Shown piece after piece: positions 1 through 10,500 of a stretch of 50,344 nt of DNA. The first letter of the stretch is position 1. The number at the start of each line of letters is the position of its first letter. This stretch comes from an uncultured Pelagibacteraceae bacterium (lineage in GTDB: Bacteria > Pseudomonadota > Alphaproteobacteria > Pelagibacterales > AG-422-B15), in contig CACLBX010000004.1 in NCBI GenBank assembly GCA_902605215.1, positions 1 to 50,344 of the forward strand, in the 5' to 3' direction. Made by a program: the position numbers and the translations under genes. Under the pieces are notes generated by a model, which saw nothing but the letters and a program-made list of their open reading frames with translations, made no database searches and was not told where the DNA came from.

Positions 1-506
1 AATATGATTATGAAAAATATGCAAAAAATGGAAAATCTATAATTGTAGGAAATTTACCTTTTAATATTTCATCTCAACTTCTTATAAATTGGATAATTAA
101 TTATAAGTGGCCACCCTTTTATAATAAAATGGTTTTAATGTTTCAGAAAGAAGTTGCAGAACGCATTTTAGCTTCTCATAATCAAAAAAAATATGGCAGG
201 ATATCTGTTATTACGCAATCTCGTTGTAGTGTAAAAAAGCTTTTACACGCTCCATCAAGTATTTTTTTCCCTAAGCCAAAAGTTGATGGAATTGTTCTTG
301 AATTTACACCAATTAATAAAAACTTGGATGTAAATATTTACAATCTACAAAAAATAATACGGAAGTCCTTCGAGCAACGTAGAAAAAAAATTAAAACTAG
401 CTTAAAGGAATATGACTATCTCCTAAAAGATTTTGGCATAGATGGCAATTTAAGAGCTGAAAATATATCAGTAGATGACTACTGTAAGCTGGCTTCAGCT
501 ATTTAG
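1..506 (+). CDS. rsmA: 16S rRNA (adenine1518/1519-N6)-dimethyltransferase, C-terminal part (5' end outside window)
   Basis: The frame is open from base 3 (YDYEKYAKNGKSIIVGNLPFNISSQ...) and contains the KsgA motif NLPFNIS. It lies next to gmk/fab genes. The ORF track starts at an internal Met (129). Confidence 0.9.
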   Translation, partial: YDYEKYAKNGKSIIVGNLPFNISSQLLINWIINYKWPPFYNKMVLMFQKEVAERILASHNQKKYGRISVITQSRCSVKKLLHAPSSIFFPKPKVDGIVLEFTPINKNLDVNIYNLQKIIRKSFEQRRKKIKTSLKEYDYLLKDFGIDGNLRAENISVDDYCKLASAI

Positions 507-1097
507 TTTATTTCGAGTATCTGCTATAATTTTCTTTATTTCGGCTATACAGTTTTCGAAATCATTATTTTCAACAATGTATTCATACTCATCTTGATGT
601 CTCATTTCAGTTTCGAACATTTCCATTCTATATTGAATAGCTTGTTCGTTGTCTCCAGATTTTTCTGCCCTCAACTTAAGTCTTTCATAAATAATTTTTT
701 TTGATGGAGGAACAATAAAGATAGTTAATAAGTTTGGCTGATTAGAAGCTTTAAGCTGAAGTGAACCCTGCCAATCTATATCAAACAGAACATCGAAATT
801 ATTATCAAGAGATTCTTGAACATTCTTATGCAGTGATCCATAGTAATTACCAAAAACATTTGCATATTCAATATATTCATTATTCTTAATTCTGCGCATA
901 AATTCATTTTTATCAATAAAGTTATAGTCTGTTCCATGAGTTTCATTATCTCGGGGAGGTCTTGTGGTGTCTGAAATGGATATATTTAATTGAGGATCAT
1001 CCTTTAATAGTTTTTTGCATATAGAAGATTTACCTGCTCCAGATGGCGATGATATTACAATAATCAATTTTTTTGATTTAAGACTATTGGCCATCAA
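495..1097 (-). CDS. gmk: Guanylate kinase
   Basis: P-loop SSPSGAGKSSICKKL, TTRPPRDNETHGTDYNFI motif, about 200 aa. Confidence 0.95.
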   Translation of the reverse strand: MMANSLKSKKLIIVISSPSGAGKSSICKKLLKDDPQLNISISDTTRPPRDNETHGTDYNFIDKNEFMRRIKNNEYIEYANVFGNYYGSLHKNVQESLDNNFDVLFDIDWQGSLQLKASNQPNLLTIFIVPPSKKIIYERLKLRAEKSGDNEQAIQYRMEMFETEMRHQDEYEYIVENNDFENCIAEIKKIIADTRNKLNS

Positions 1098-2346
1098 ACT
1101 TTGAAAATATCAACGAAACATTTGTTCCACCAAAACCAAATGAATTTGATATTACATTGGTAAGATTCATTTTTAGCGGCACAGATTTAATGAAATTTAT
1201 TTTTTTTGTTTCCAACTCATTTTCTAAGTTTAAATTTATTGGCAGAATTTTATTTGCTAAACTCATAATTGAAAATATTGCCTCAACCGCTCCGGCGGCT
1301 CCTAACAAGTGGCCTATTTGAGATTTTGTTGATGATACGAATACTTTTTCTGAGTTCTTCATAAATAATTTATCAATGGCTAATGCTTCAGCTTTATCTC
1401 CTGCTGGAGTTGAAGTTCCATGGGCATTTATGTATTGAATTTCATTTGACTGAAGGCTGGCATCTTCAATTGAATTTTTCATAGCTCTATAAGCTCCATC
1501 TCCTGAGCTATCTGGCAAGGTATAATGGTACGCATCTGACGACATTCCATAACCCTTAATTTCACAAAGTATTTTTGCATTTCGTTGAAGTGCATGAGTT
1601 AATTCCTCAAGAATAAGGACTGCGCCACCTTCCCCCATAACAAAACCATCTCTATCTTCATCAAAAGGTCTAGAAGATCTTGAGGGAGTATCATTAAATT
1701 TTGTACTTAATGCTCTACAAGCTGTAAAACCCTCTATTCCAATTGGGCTTATAGTCGCCTCCGATCCACCAGTCATCATGACGTCAACCTGTCCATGCTG
1801 TATTAGGCGATAAGATTCACCAATTGCATGCGCGGAAGAAGCACAAGCAGAAACTGTTGAGTAATTTGGTCCTTTAAGATTATATTTTATTGATAAGTAG
1901 CCAGCTGGCATATTAATTATCCTGCCAGTTATAAAAAAAGGGCTGATTTTTTTTCCATCTGCATAATCAATGGATGTTTGTTCAATTCCTGGCAACCCCC
2001 CCATACCTGAGCCAATAATGCAGCCTGCTCGAAAGGATTGTGGATCATTGATGGCGCCTAAATTACTTTCTTGAAAAGCTTCCTCACCGGCAGCCATTGC
2101 GTATTTAATAAAATCATCAATTTTTTTTATTTCTTTTTTCTCAATCCAGTCTTCTGAATTAAAAGTTCCATTTTCTCCATTGCCGATCGGTACTTCACAT
2201 GCAACTTGGCATTTGTATTTCGTGGAGTCAAATCTTGTAATCTTAGTAGCACCAGATTTGGCAGCGATTAAGCTGTTCCAGTTTTGTGACTTTCCGCAAC
2301 CAAAGGGGGTTACTAGTCCCATTCCGGTAACTACAACTCTCTTCAT
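1084..2346 (-). CDS. fabF: 3-oxoacyl-ACP synthase II
   Basis: KRVVVTGMGLVTPFG start, STVSACASSAHAIG active-site Cys, NAHGTSTPAGD and KSQIGHLLGAAGAVEA motifs. Confidence 0.96.
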   Translation of the reverse strand: MKRVVVTGMGLVTPFGCGKSQNWNSLIAAKSGATKITRFDSTKYKCQVACEVPIGNGENGTFNSEDWIEKKEIKKIDDFIKYAMAAGEEAFQESNLGAINDPQSFRAGCIIGSGMGGLPGIEQTSIDYADGKKISPFFITGRIINMPAGYLSIKYNLKGPNYSTVSACASSAHAIGESYRLIQHGQVDVMMTGGSEATISPIGIEGFTACRALSTKFNDTPSRSSRPFDEDRDGFVMGEGGAVLILEELTHALQRNAKILCEIKGYGMSSDAYHYTLPDSSGDGAYRAMKNSIEDASLQSNEIQYINAHGTSTPAGDKAEALAIDKLFMKNSEKVFVSSTKSQIGHLLGAAGAVEAIFSIMSLANKILPINLNLENELETKKINFIKSVPLKMNLTNVISNSFGFGGTNVSLIFSKFDGQ

Positions 2347-2359
2347 TAATTTTTTTTTA

Positions 2360-2593
2360 TTAGTCTGTTTCTAGGTGAGATATTGCATCTCCAACAGTTA
2401 ATATCGTTTCTGCTTTATCATCAGGAATTTCTACATCAAAAGCTTCTTCAAAAGCCATGACTAATTCAACAGTATCCAAACTATCTGCCCCTAAATCATC
2501 AATAAATTTAGCATCATCAGTGATTTTACTCATATCATCTATGCCTAAATGTTCAGCAATAATTTTTTTAACTTTGTCAGCAACTTCACTCAT
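2360..2593 (-). CDS. acpP: Acyl carrier protein
   Basis: 77 aa with phosphopantetheine site [19 protein letters not shown]. Confidence 0.97.
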   Translation of the reverse strand: MSEVADKVKKIIAEHLGIDDMSKITDDAKFIDDLGADSLDTVELVMAFEEAFDVEIPDDKAETILTVGDAISHLETD

Positions 2594-2640
2594 AAATACT
2601 CCTGTTTTAATATATTAACTTTTTTTTAATACGTTCTGCA

Positions 2641-3360
2641 TCACATTGTCAAGCCACCATTAACATGAAGCACTTGCCCTGTAATATAGGCTGATTCTTC
2701 CGAAGAAAGAAAATAAACTGCAGAGGCAATTTCATCAATTCTTCCCATTCTTCCAAGAGGAATTCTTTCTACCATATTTTGCAATGTTTTTTCATCAATT
2801 GTTTCAAGAATTTCAGTATCAACAAATCCTGGTGAAACACAGTTAACTGTTACGCCTCTTGAGGCTACTTCATTTGCGAGTGTTCTTGTAAGGCCTTCAA
2901 TTGCAGATTTAGAAGCAACATAATTTGCTTGACCTGCATTCCCAATCTTAGCAGCATCTGAAGAAATATTGATAATTCTTCCCCAGCGACTTTTTATCAT
3001 GTCTTTTAAAATTTTTTTTGTTAGCTTAAAATTAGAATTTAAATTGACACTAATTACATCGTTCCATTCTTCATCTTTCATTCTTAAAAAAAGATTGTCT
3101 TTAGTAATTCCTGCATTATTAATAAGTATATCAGTGGATCCATAAAACTTATTAGACTGCTGAACTAGACTCTCTATTTGTAATGCGTCATAAAGGTTAC
3201 ATGAGATGCATTTAACTTTTCCTTTATAGTTAACTTCAATTTCATTAAGTTTATCAATGTTAGTGCCTGTTACGCATATATTGTAATTGTTTTTATAAAA
3301 CAATTTTAAGATTGATGACCCTATTCCGCCTGTCGCTCCAGTAATTAAAACATTCTTCAT
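2641..3360 (-). CDS. fabG: 3-oxoacyl-ACP reductase
   Basis: SDR with TGATGGIG, NNAG, YVASK and C-terminal ITGQVLHVNGGLTM; sits between acpP and fabD. Confidence 0.95.
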   Translation of the reverse strand: MKNVLITGATGGIGSSILKLFYKNNYNICVTGTNIDKLNEIEVNYKGKVKCISCNLYDALQIESLVQQSNKFYGSTDILINNAGITKDNLFLRMKDEEWNDVISVNLNSNFKLTKKILKDMIKSRWGRIINISSDAAKIGNAGQANYVASKSAIEGLTRTLANEVASRGVTVNCVSPGFVDTEILETIDEKTLQNMVERIPLGRMGRIDEIASAVYFLSSEESAYITGQVLHVNGGLTM

Positions 3361-3362
3361 AA

Positions 3363-4295
3363 TTAAATATTATCCAATTTCTCAAAATCATCTACTTTTG
3401 ATATTGATATTGATGTTATTTCTTTTGACATTCTTTTTACTAAATTCGTCAATACATTCCCCGGCCCAATTTCAATAAACCTTTCCACTCCATCATTTAT
3501 CATATTTGTGATTATTTCTCTCCATCTTACTTTTTTTACTATTTGCTCCACTAGAATTTTCTTTATCTCTGTTTCATCACAAGGCAAAGAAGTCACATTT
3601 GAATAAAGGGGTACATCAAAGGATTTAAAATTGAATTTATCAATCTCATTTTGCATTGTCGCCGAAGCTTTCGTCATAAATTCACAATGAAAAGGAGCAC
3701 TTACAGACAACTTAATAACTTTTTTCAAGCCAAGTTTTTTTGAATTTTCAACAATATAATCAATTGCTTTCATTTCACCACTTATAACTACCTGCCCAAC
3801 TGCATTATCATTCGCAATAAAAATTTTTCCTTCAGAACTTATATCACTTATGGTGGCGGCAATCCCTTCTTCAGTTCCTCCAATAATTGCTGCCATTCCT
3901 CCAGTTCCGACTGGCATACTTTCTTGCATGGCTTTGGATCGAATCTTAAGCAATTCTACAGAATCACTAAAATTTAGAGATTTATTGGCAACTAATGCTG
4001 AATATTCACCAAGAGAGTGGCCTGCTACACAGTGAAAAGAATGTTCATTTATTTTTCCACTTTCTCTCAAAGCCACAAAGATCGCAACGCTTGTTGTCAT
4101 TATTGTAGGCTGTGAATTTTCTGTCATGGCAAGTTCACTTTCTTCACCTTTGAATATTAAGTTTGTAAGACTTTTTCCCATTATTCTGTCCAGCTGGTCA
4201 TAAATTTCACGTGATGATTGAAAATTTGTATAAAAGTCATACCCCATCCCAACGTTTTGTGAGCCTTGTCCAGGAAAAATTAATGCTGTTTTCAT
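3363..4295 (-). CDS. fabD: Malonyl-CoA ACP transacylase
   Basis: FPGQGSQNVGMG and GHSLGEYSAL active-site motifs. Confidence 0.95.
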   Translation of the reverse strand: MKTALIFPGQGSQNVGMGYDFYTNFQSSREIYDQLDRIMGKSLTNLIFKGEESELAMTENSQPTIMTTSVAIFVALRESGKINEHSFHCVAGHSLGEYSALVANKSLNFSDSVELLKIRSKAMQESMPVGTGGMAAIIGGTEEGIAATISDISSEGKIFIANDNAVGQVVISGEMKAIDYIVENSKKLGLKKVIKLSVSAPFHCEFMTKASATMQNEIDKFNFKSFDVPLYSNVTSLPCDETEIKKILVEQIVKKVRWREIITNMINDGVERFIEIGPGNVLTNLVKRMSKEITSISISKVDDFEKLDNI

Positions 4296-4367
4296 CTAAA
4301 AGAATACTTGCTTAATAGGTAATTATAGAATATTTATTCGGACTTTAATAATAAATATGACTTATTT

Positions 4368-4694
4368 ATGTCTCTTTTTGAACATGTGATAATACTTAAA
4401 CAAAGTTTGAGTTCAAACGAACTTTCTAATGAGCTAAAAAATCATACAGATATGGTCTCTGAATTAAACGGAAATGTCGTTTATCAAGAAAGCTGGGGTA
4501 TGAGAAATCTTGCTTATCCAATAAAAAATAATAAAAAAGCTTTCTATGAATACATGAACATTGAATTACCTCAAGAAAACGTAGACTTAATGAACTCAAA
4601 ATTAAATTTAAATGAAAATGTTATCAGGTACTTATCAATAAAAGTTAAATCATTTAGTGAAACTCCTACGCTAATGATTAAAGAAAAGGAGTAG
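4368..4694 (+). CDS. rpsF: 30S ribosomal protein S6
   Basis: S6 length and sequence (GNVVYQESWGMRNLAYPIKNNKKAFYEYMNIE); followed by rpsR and rplI. Confidence 0.93.
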   Translation: MSLFEHVIILKQSLSSNELSNELKNHTDMVSELNGNVVYQESWGMRNLAYPIKNNKKAFYEYMNIELPQENVDLMNSKLNLNENVIRYLSIKVKSFSETPTLMIKEKE

Positions 4695-4700
4695 CTATTT

Positions 4701-4895
4701 ATGGATAGAAATGCAAAAAATAATACTTCATCTTTTGACTATAAAGATCTTTCCTCTCTAAAAAAATTTATTTCTGAAAAAGGAAAAATTACTCCTAGAA
4801 GGATAAGTTATATTTCAATAAAGAAACAAAAAGATCTTTCGAATGCTATTAAAAGAGCAAGATATTTAGCATTATTGCCATATACGGGTAGATAA
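4701..4895 (+). CDS. rpsR: 30S ribosomal protein S18
   Basis: [23 protein letters not shown]...[12 protein letters not shown]; synteny. Confidence 0.94.
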   Translation: MDRNAKNNTSSFDYKDLSSLKKFISEKGKITPRRISYISIKKQKDLSNAIKRARYLALLPYTGR

Positions 4896-5341
4896 TGGAC
4901 ATTATACTCTTAGAATCATTAAATAAATTAGGAAAAGCTGGTGAGATTGTTACTGTTAAAGATGGCTTTGCAAAAAATTATTTGATACCTGAAAAAAAAG
5001 CAATAATCGCCAATAAAAAAAATAAAGGTGATTTAGAAAATCGTATTACTCAAATAAATTCTAATAATGATAAAAAAATAGTTGAGGCTAATGAAATTAA
5101 AGAAAAGTTAGATCAAAAGAAAATTTCAATAGCAATGGAAGCAAACGATGATGGCAGTCTCTATGGTGCAGTTAGTCAAAAATCTGTAAGTGAGAGTATA
5201 TATTCTTTGCTTGAAATAAAGATTTCTCCTGACGCGGTAGTTCTTGATCCAATAAGAGAAATAGGTGAAGCTGAAATACAGGTAATTTTATACGAGAATA
5301 TTAAGGCTATTCTTCACCTTGAAATAACAAAAAAAACTTAA
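4895..5341 (+). CDS. rplI: 50S ribosomal protein L9
   Basis: [36 protein letters not shown]; starts on the rpsR stop codon. Confidence 0.95.
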   Translation: MDIILLESLNKLGKAGEIVTVKDGFAKNYLIPEKKAIIANKKNKGDLENRITQINSNNDKKIVEANEIKEKLDQKKISIAMEANDDGSLYGAVSQKSVSESIYSLLEIKISPDAVVLDPIREIGEAEIQVILYENIKAILHLEITKKT

Positions 5342-5408
5342 TAATAATTCTTTACTAATTTCAAAGATTTAAAAGGCATATATAATTCTAAATATAAAGC
5401 CTAAGAAT

Positions 5409-5442
5409 ATACTAACAAAATTGGAGTCCTGTTAGTATCTTT
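5409..5442 (+). terminator. Candidate hairpin (9-bp perfect inverted repeat ATACTAACA/TGTTAGTAT) with T-rich tail between rplI and dnaB
   Basis: ATACTAACA (5409-5417) and TGTTAGTAT (5430-5438) are exact reverse complements, followed by CTTTT. The stem is AT-rich, so strength is uncertain. Confidence 0.45.
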
Positions 5443-5490
5443 TATTATAAATATACTGACAATTTTTTGTAATTAATATTAATTGATTGA

Positions 5491-6948
5491 ATGTCTAACA
5501 CATTTCAAATCCAGTCCAATAATATTTCTTCAAAACAGCTTCCACACAATATGGAGGCTGAACAAGGATTGCTCGGTGCTATACTGATTAATAATGAAAT
5601 ATTTTACGATATAATTGAAATAGTAAATTCTGAACATTTCCATGAACCGGTTCATCGAATTATATTTGAAGTAATGAATAAAATGGTTTCTAAAGGTCAA
5701 ATTGCATCGCCAATTACTTTGCAGAGTTATTTTGAAATTGAAAAAAATTTAGAAGAAATAGGTGGATCAAATTATCTATTTAGACTGGCGAATTCAGCGG
5801 TTTCTTTGGAATATGCAAAAAGCTATGCCCAAATAATCTATGATATGGCTGTAAGAAGAGGGCTTTATGAGCTTGGAGGCAAAGTCCAACATGATGCTAT
5901 TGAAAGTGATATGGATGTAAAACCCGGAGATCTCATAGAAGATGCAGAAAAAGACCTTTATCAAATATCAGAAAAAGGAACTACCAAAAATAAGGTTCAA
6001 TCTTTTAGAAGTTCAGTTGAAGAGGCTATAGAGCTTACCACTAAAGCATTTAAGAAAGATACGAGTGTGATTGGTCTATCCTCTGGGTTTAGGGATCTTG
6101 ATGCTAAATTAGGAGGATTTCATTCTTCTGATTTAATCATAATTGCTGGAAGACCATCTATGGGAAAGACAGCATTAGCGACAAATATGGCATTCAATAT
6201 TGCAAAAGAGGCTCATAGTAAAAATGATATGGACTCAAGTGTTTTATTCTTTTCACTTGAAATGTCATCAGAACAACTGGCCAGAAGAATTTTATCAGAA
6301 GAAGCAAGAATAAGTTCTAATGATATGAGAAAAGGTGACTTATCAGAAAATGATTTAGATAATTTAGTATCAGTGTCAAAAAAAATTTTGGAGATACCTT
6401 TGTTCATTGATGATACACCCGCAATAAATATTGGAACACTTGCGTCAAGAGCAAGGAGACTCAAGCGTAAGCATGGACTAGGTGCAATTGTGATTGATTA
6501 TTTACAATTATTGAGGCCAAGCAAAATAACAAGAAATGAGTCTCGAGTTCTTGAGCTTTCAGAAATAACTCAGGGCCTTAAAGCTTTAGCTAAAGAAATG
6601 AATATTCCTGTTATAGCATTATCACAATTATCTAGACAGGTTGAGCAAAGAGAAGATAAAAAGCCTTTATTATCAGATCTAAGAGAGTCAGGTTCTATCG
6701 AGCAAGACTCTGATGTAGTTATGTTTATTTATAGGGAGGAATACTATTTGGAAAAAAGTGAGCCTGCTCTCGGTACCGCAGATTACATTGAATGGCAGCA
6801 AAAAATGGATGAAATCCACGGTCAGGCCGAACTCCTCATATCAAAACAAAGACATGGACCAACAGGAAATATAAGACTAAGCTTTGAAAGTAAATTTACA
6901 AAGTTTGGGAACTTTATTAGCAAAGATCACTCAAACAATTATGAGTAA
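5491..6948 (+). CDS. dnaB: Replicative DNA helicase
   Basis: LPHNMEAEQGLLGAIL, Walker A AGRPSMGKTALATN, DYLQLL, SDLRESGSIEQDSDVVMFIYR. Confidence 0.96.
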   Translation: MSNTFQIQSNNISSKQLPHNMEAEQGLLGAILINNEIFYDIIEIVNSEHFHEPVHRIIFEVMNKMVSKGQIASPITLQSYFEIEKNLEEIGGSNYLFRLANSAVSLEYAKSYAQIIYDMAVRRGLYELGGKVQHDAIESDMDVKPGDLIEDAEKDLYQISEKGTTKNKVQSFRSSVEEAIELTTKAFKKDTSVIGLSSGFRDLDAKLGGFHSSDLIIIAGRPSMGKTALATNMAFNIAKEAHSKNDMDSSVLFFSLEMSSEQLARRILSEEARISSNDMRKGDLSENDLDNLVSVSKKILEIPLFIDDTPAINIGTLASRARRLKRKHGLGAIVIDYLQLLRPSKITRNESRVLELSEITQGLKALAKEMNIPVIALSQLSRQVEQREDKKPLLSDLRESGSIEQDSDVVMFIYREEYYLEKSEPALGTADYIEWQQKMDEIHGQAELLISKQRHGPTGNIRLSFESKFTKFGNFISKDHSNNYE

Positions 6949-6959
6949 AGTCTTTCAAA

Positions 6960-8060
6960 ATGAAGAATGTTGATCAAAATACTTTTTTAGACATTGACTT
7001 AAAGTCACTTGGTGACAATTACTTAAAAATTAAAAAAAAAGTAAACAGAAGCTGTATAGTTGCAGCAACTGTGAAATCAAATGCATATGGTCTTGGTGTT
7101 AAGAAAGTTCTACCTGTGCTAATTAGATCAAAATGTAAACATTTCTTTGTAGCTTCCACCGATGAAGCTATGGAAATTAGAAAAATAAATAAGAAAGTAG
7201 AAGTGTATATTTTAAATGGTTTAGTTTTAGATAACTTAAGTATAATAAGTAAATACAGATTAATACCTGTAATCAATAATTTGAAACAACTTAAGAAAAT
7301 AGAGCGCTATCAAAGTAAATTTAATAAAAAACTCAAGATTGCAATTCATTTTGATACAGGCATGTCGCGACTTGGTTTAGATAAAACTGAAACGACTAAT
7401 CTAATTAAAAATAAATCAAAATTAATTAAAAATTCAGATCTTGTTCTGATAATGAGCCACTTAGCTTGCGCTGATGATCCAAAAAATAAAAAAAATCAAA
7501 CTCAATTAAAGGAATTTGATAAGATAAGAATACACTTTTCAAATTGTCTACACAGCATATCGAACTCTGGGGGGGTGTTGCTGGGGAGAAAATATAATCT
7601 TGATATGGTTAGGCCAGGAATATCTCTTTATGGGGGCAACTGTCAAATCAAAGAGAGAAAACATTACAAAAATGTAGTATCTTTAAAGAGTAAATTAATA
7701 CAAACAAGGGAAATAAATAAAGGGGATACCATAGGCTATGGAGCAACATTTAAAGCAAGGAAAAAGATGAAAGTTGGCATTTTTGCAATTGGTTATGGTG
7801 ATGGATTCAGTAGACTCTTTTCAAATAATTATAAAATTTATCTAAATAATAAACGAATTAATTTGATTGGAAGAGTCTCAATGGACTTGGTTACAGTTGA
7901 TTTGACAAATTTTATAAACTTAGAACAAATAGCTAATAAAGAGTTTGAATTCATTGGAAGTAAGAGCCCTATCAATACAGTGTGTGAAACCATAAATACA
8001 ATACCATATGAGATTTTAACAAACCTAGGCAAAAGATACCAAAGAAGATATATTTCGTAA
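6960..8060 (+). CDS. alr: Alanine racemase
   Basis: PLP-lysine region AATVKSNAYGLG, HFDTGMSRLGL, MVRPGISLYG, GRVSMDLVTVDLT. Confidence 0.93.
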   Translation: MKNVDQNTFLDIDLKSLGDNYLKIKKKVNRSCIVAATVKSNAYGLGVKKVLPVLIRSKCKHFFVASTDEAMEIRKINKKVEVYILNGLVLDNLSIISKYRLIPVINNLKQLKKIERYQSKFNKKLKIAIHFDTGMSRLGLDKTETTNLIKNKSKLIKNSDLVLIMSHLACADDPKNKKNQTQLKEFDKIRIHFSNCLHSISNSGGVLLGRKYNLDMVRPGISLYGGNCQIKERKHYKNVVSLKSKLIQTREINKGDTIGYGATFKARKKMKVGIFAIGYGDGFSRLFSNNYKIYLNNKRINLIGRVSMDLVTVDLTNFINLEQIANKEFEFIGSKSPINTVCETINTIPYEILTNLGKRYQRRYIS

Positions 8061-8063
8061 GTA

Positions 8064-10499
8064 ATGAAAAAAGTATTTTCGTCAGTTCTTGATAATTATT
8101 CAAAATTATCTTTGTTTCTACTTGTAGCAATTGCTTTTTTTTTCCTATTTAACTCTGATAATTTTCAACTAGACGCATCTTCTGATACTCTCATCTTGGA
8201 ACAAGATGATGATTTAAAAAGATATCAAGAATTAATCAAGGACTATGACTCAAGTGACTTTTTAATTATTACGTTCACGTCAAAACAGAAATTTATTAAA
8301 AAGCAAAATCTTGATTTTTTAAATTCTTTCATTACAGAAATTGAAAATCTTCCTTTTGTTGATTCAACTCAGTCAATCTTTGACGCGCCATTATTAGAGA
8401 TAAATAATCAATCTTTATCAGATCTAGTAAATGAAATAATTACAATTAAATCACCACAAGTAAATATCGCTGATGCTGAGACAGAATTGCTTAATAGTCC
8501 AATTTTCAAAAACTTAATTATTAGTGAAGATGCAACCACTACAGGCTTACTAATTAATCTAAAAAAGAATCTTGATTTCGATGCAATAGTAAATGAAAGA
8601 ATAAGGCTTAATGAGTTGGGTAAAAAAAATGATGCTGAGCGTGAACTTCTATCTCAACTAAATTTCAAATATGAAATTGAAAAAAAGAGACAGGATAAAG
8701 AGAGAGAAAATAATATATTTACTATCAGAACAAAAATTGAGCAATTCGAAGATGAGAATATTAAAATTCATTTAGGAGGCGTTTCAATGATTGCAAATGA
8801 TACTATCGCATTCGTAAAAAATGATATTATTATTTTCGGCATTGGAGCCTTTATTTTTATATTACTTGTGCTCTATCTTGTTTTTAGAAGCCCTTTGTGG
8901 ATGATTGCATGTATAGGTAATTGCATATTCATTTTAATTACTATGATCGGGTCTATTTCACTACTCGGATGGAAAGTAACTGTTATTTCATCAAACTTTA
9001 TCATGCTTATTTTGATCTTATCTTTATCAATGACCGTACATATAGTTGTAAGGTATCGGCAAATAAGTTTGGAGGAGGAAAAATCTAAAATTAATCAAAA
9101 TATTATTCGTGCACTTGGAAAAATGTATAAGCCTTGTCTATTTGCTGCTCTAACAACTATTTTTGCATTTGGATCACTTTATACAAGTGGAATTAAACCG
9201 GTTATGGATTTTGGCCTAATGATGTGCATGGGTCTAACTATCACATATGTATCCAGTTTTATTTTCTTACCAATTTTGATATCAGTCTTAAATTTAAAAA
9301 GTACTGCTCTGCTGGTTAAAAATAATAGTAAAGATGTATTTTCTATCTTATCGATCAAATTCCCAGTATTGACATTATTATTTTTTACATCTTTGTTTGC
9401 TATTGGCATATATGGAGCAAGTACTCTTAAAGTAGAAAATAGTTTTGTTAATTACTTTAAAGAAGATACTGAAATATACAAAGGAATGAAATTGATCGAT
9501 GAACAATTGGGTGGGACTACTCCCTTGGATATTATTATTCAATTCAAAGATGAGCAAAATGATGATTTCTCTTTTGAAGAGGAGGATTTTATGGATTTTG
9601 GAATTGATTATGATCCTTCAGACTACTGGTTTACTAAAGAAAAAATTGACAATGTTAAGAGTATTCATGACTATCTAGAAACGTATGATTTTGTAGGTAA
9701 AGTACTTTCATTGGCATCCATTATAAGAACTGCTGAAAAACTTAATTCAAATGAAGAATTTGATACACTTGAACTCTCAGTTTTATATAAAAAATTACCT
9801 CAAGATATTAAAGATCAAATTTTAAAACCCTATGTGTTGATAGATAAAAATCAGGCAAGAATATCTCTACGTGTAATCGATACTCATCCTGAGTTAAAAA
9901 GAGCAAATTTCGTTAACGAGCTTAGAAAACATATAGAGTCAAATTATAACAATCAAAATATTGAGGTAAGTCTTACTGGAATACTGATTTTGTACAATAA
10001 CATGCTGCAAAGCCTTTTTGATTCTCAAATTAAATCTTTGGGAATTGTTTTAATGGGAATATTTATAATATTAAGTATTTTATTCCGATCATTTAAAATA
10101 GCTTTAGCTGCTTTGATACCGAATTTAGTCGCCTGTTTTGTTATATTGGGAACTATGGGATTACTGAATATACCCCTGGATTTGATGACAATTACGATTG
10201 CCTCGATTACGATTGGAATAGCGGTAGATAATTGCATACATTATGTTTATAGGTATCGTGAATATTTTGCGATAACTGGATCACACGCAGATGCGGTCAA
10301 TAGCTGCCAGAAAACAGTTAGCACTGCAATCAAAAATACTTCGGTAACTATTATGGCAGGTTTCTCAATTTTGGTATTTTCTAATTTTTACCCTACAATA
10401 TACTTCGGAGCATTTACAGCACTTGCAATGTTTATTGCTTTAGTGGGAAGTCTTACTATATTACCGATATTACTCGGGTACTTTAATAAAAATTCATAA
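8064..10499 (+). CDS. RND/MMPL-superfamily exporter (putative)
   Basis: 811 aa with two repeated hydrophobic blocks and a large soluble domain; MMPL-like segment TIASITIGIAVDNCIHYVYRYRE. Confidence 0.8.
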   Translation: MKKVFSSVLDNYSKLSLFLLVAIAFFFLFNSDNFQLDASSDTLILEQDDDLKRYQELIKDYDSSDFLIITFTSKQKFIKKQNLDFLNSFITEIENLPFVDSTQSIFDAPLLEINNQSLSDLVNEIITIKSPQVNIADAETELLNSPIFKNLIISEDATTTGLLINLKKNLDFDAIVNERIRLNELGKKNDAERELLSQLNFKYEIEKKRQDKERENNIFTIRTKIEQFEDENIKIHLGGVSMIANDTIAFVKNDIIIFGIGAFIFILLVLYLVFRSPLWMIACIGNCIFILITMIGSISLLGWKVTVISSNFIMLILILSLSMTVHIVVRYRQISLEEEKSKINQNIIRALGKMYKPCLFAALTTIFAFGSLYTSGIKPVMDFGLMMCMGLTITYVSSFIFLPILISVLNLKSTALLVKNNSKDVFSILSIKFPVLTLLFFTSLFAIGIYGASTLKVENSFVNYFKEDTEIYKGMKLIDEQLGGTTPLDIIIQFKDEQNDDFSFEEEDFMDFGIDYDPSDYWFTKEKIDNVKSIHDYLETYDFVGKVLSLASIIRTAEKLNSNEEFDTLELSVLYKKLPQDIKDQILKPYVLIDKNQARISLRVIDTHPELKRANFVNELRKHIESNYNNQNIEVSLTGILILYNNMLQSLFDSQIKSLGIVLMGIFIILSILFRSFKIALAALIPNLVACFVILGTMGLLNIPLDLMTITIASITIGIAVDNCIHYVYRYREYFAITGSHADAVNSCQKTVSTAIKNTSVTIMAGFSILVFSNFYPTIYFGAFTALAMFIALVGSLTILPILLGYFNKNS

Positions 10500-10500
10500 G

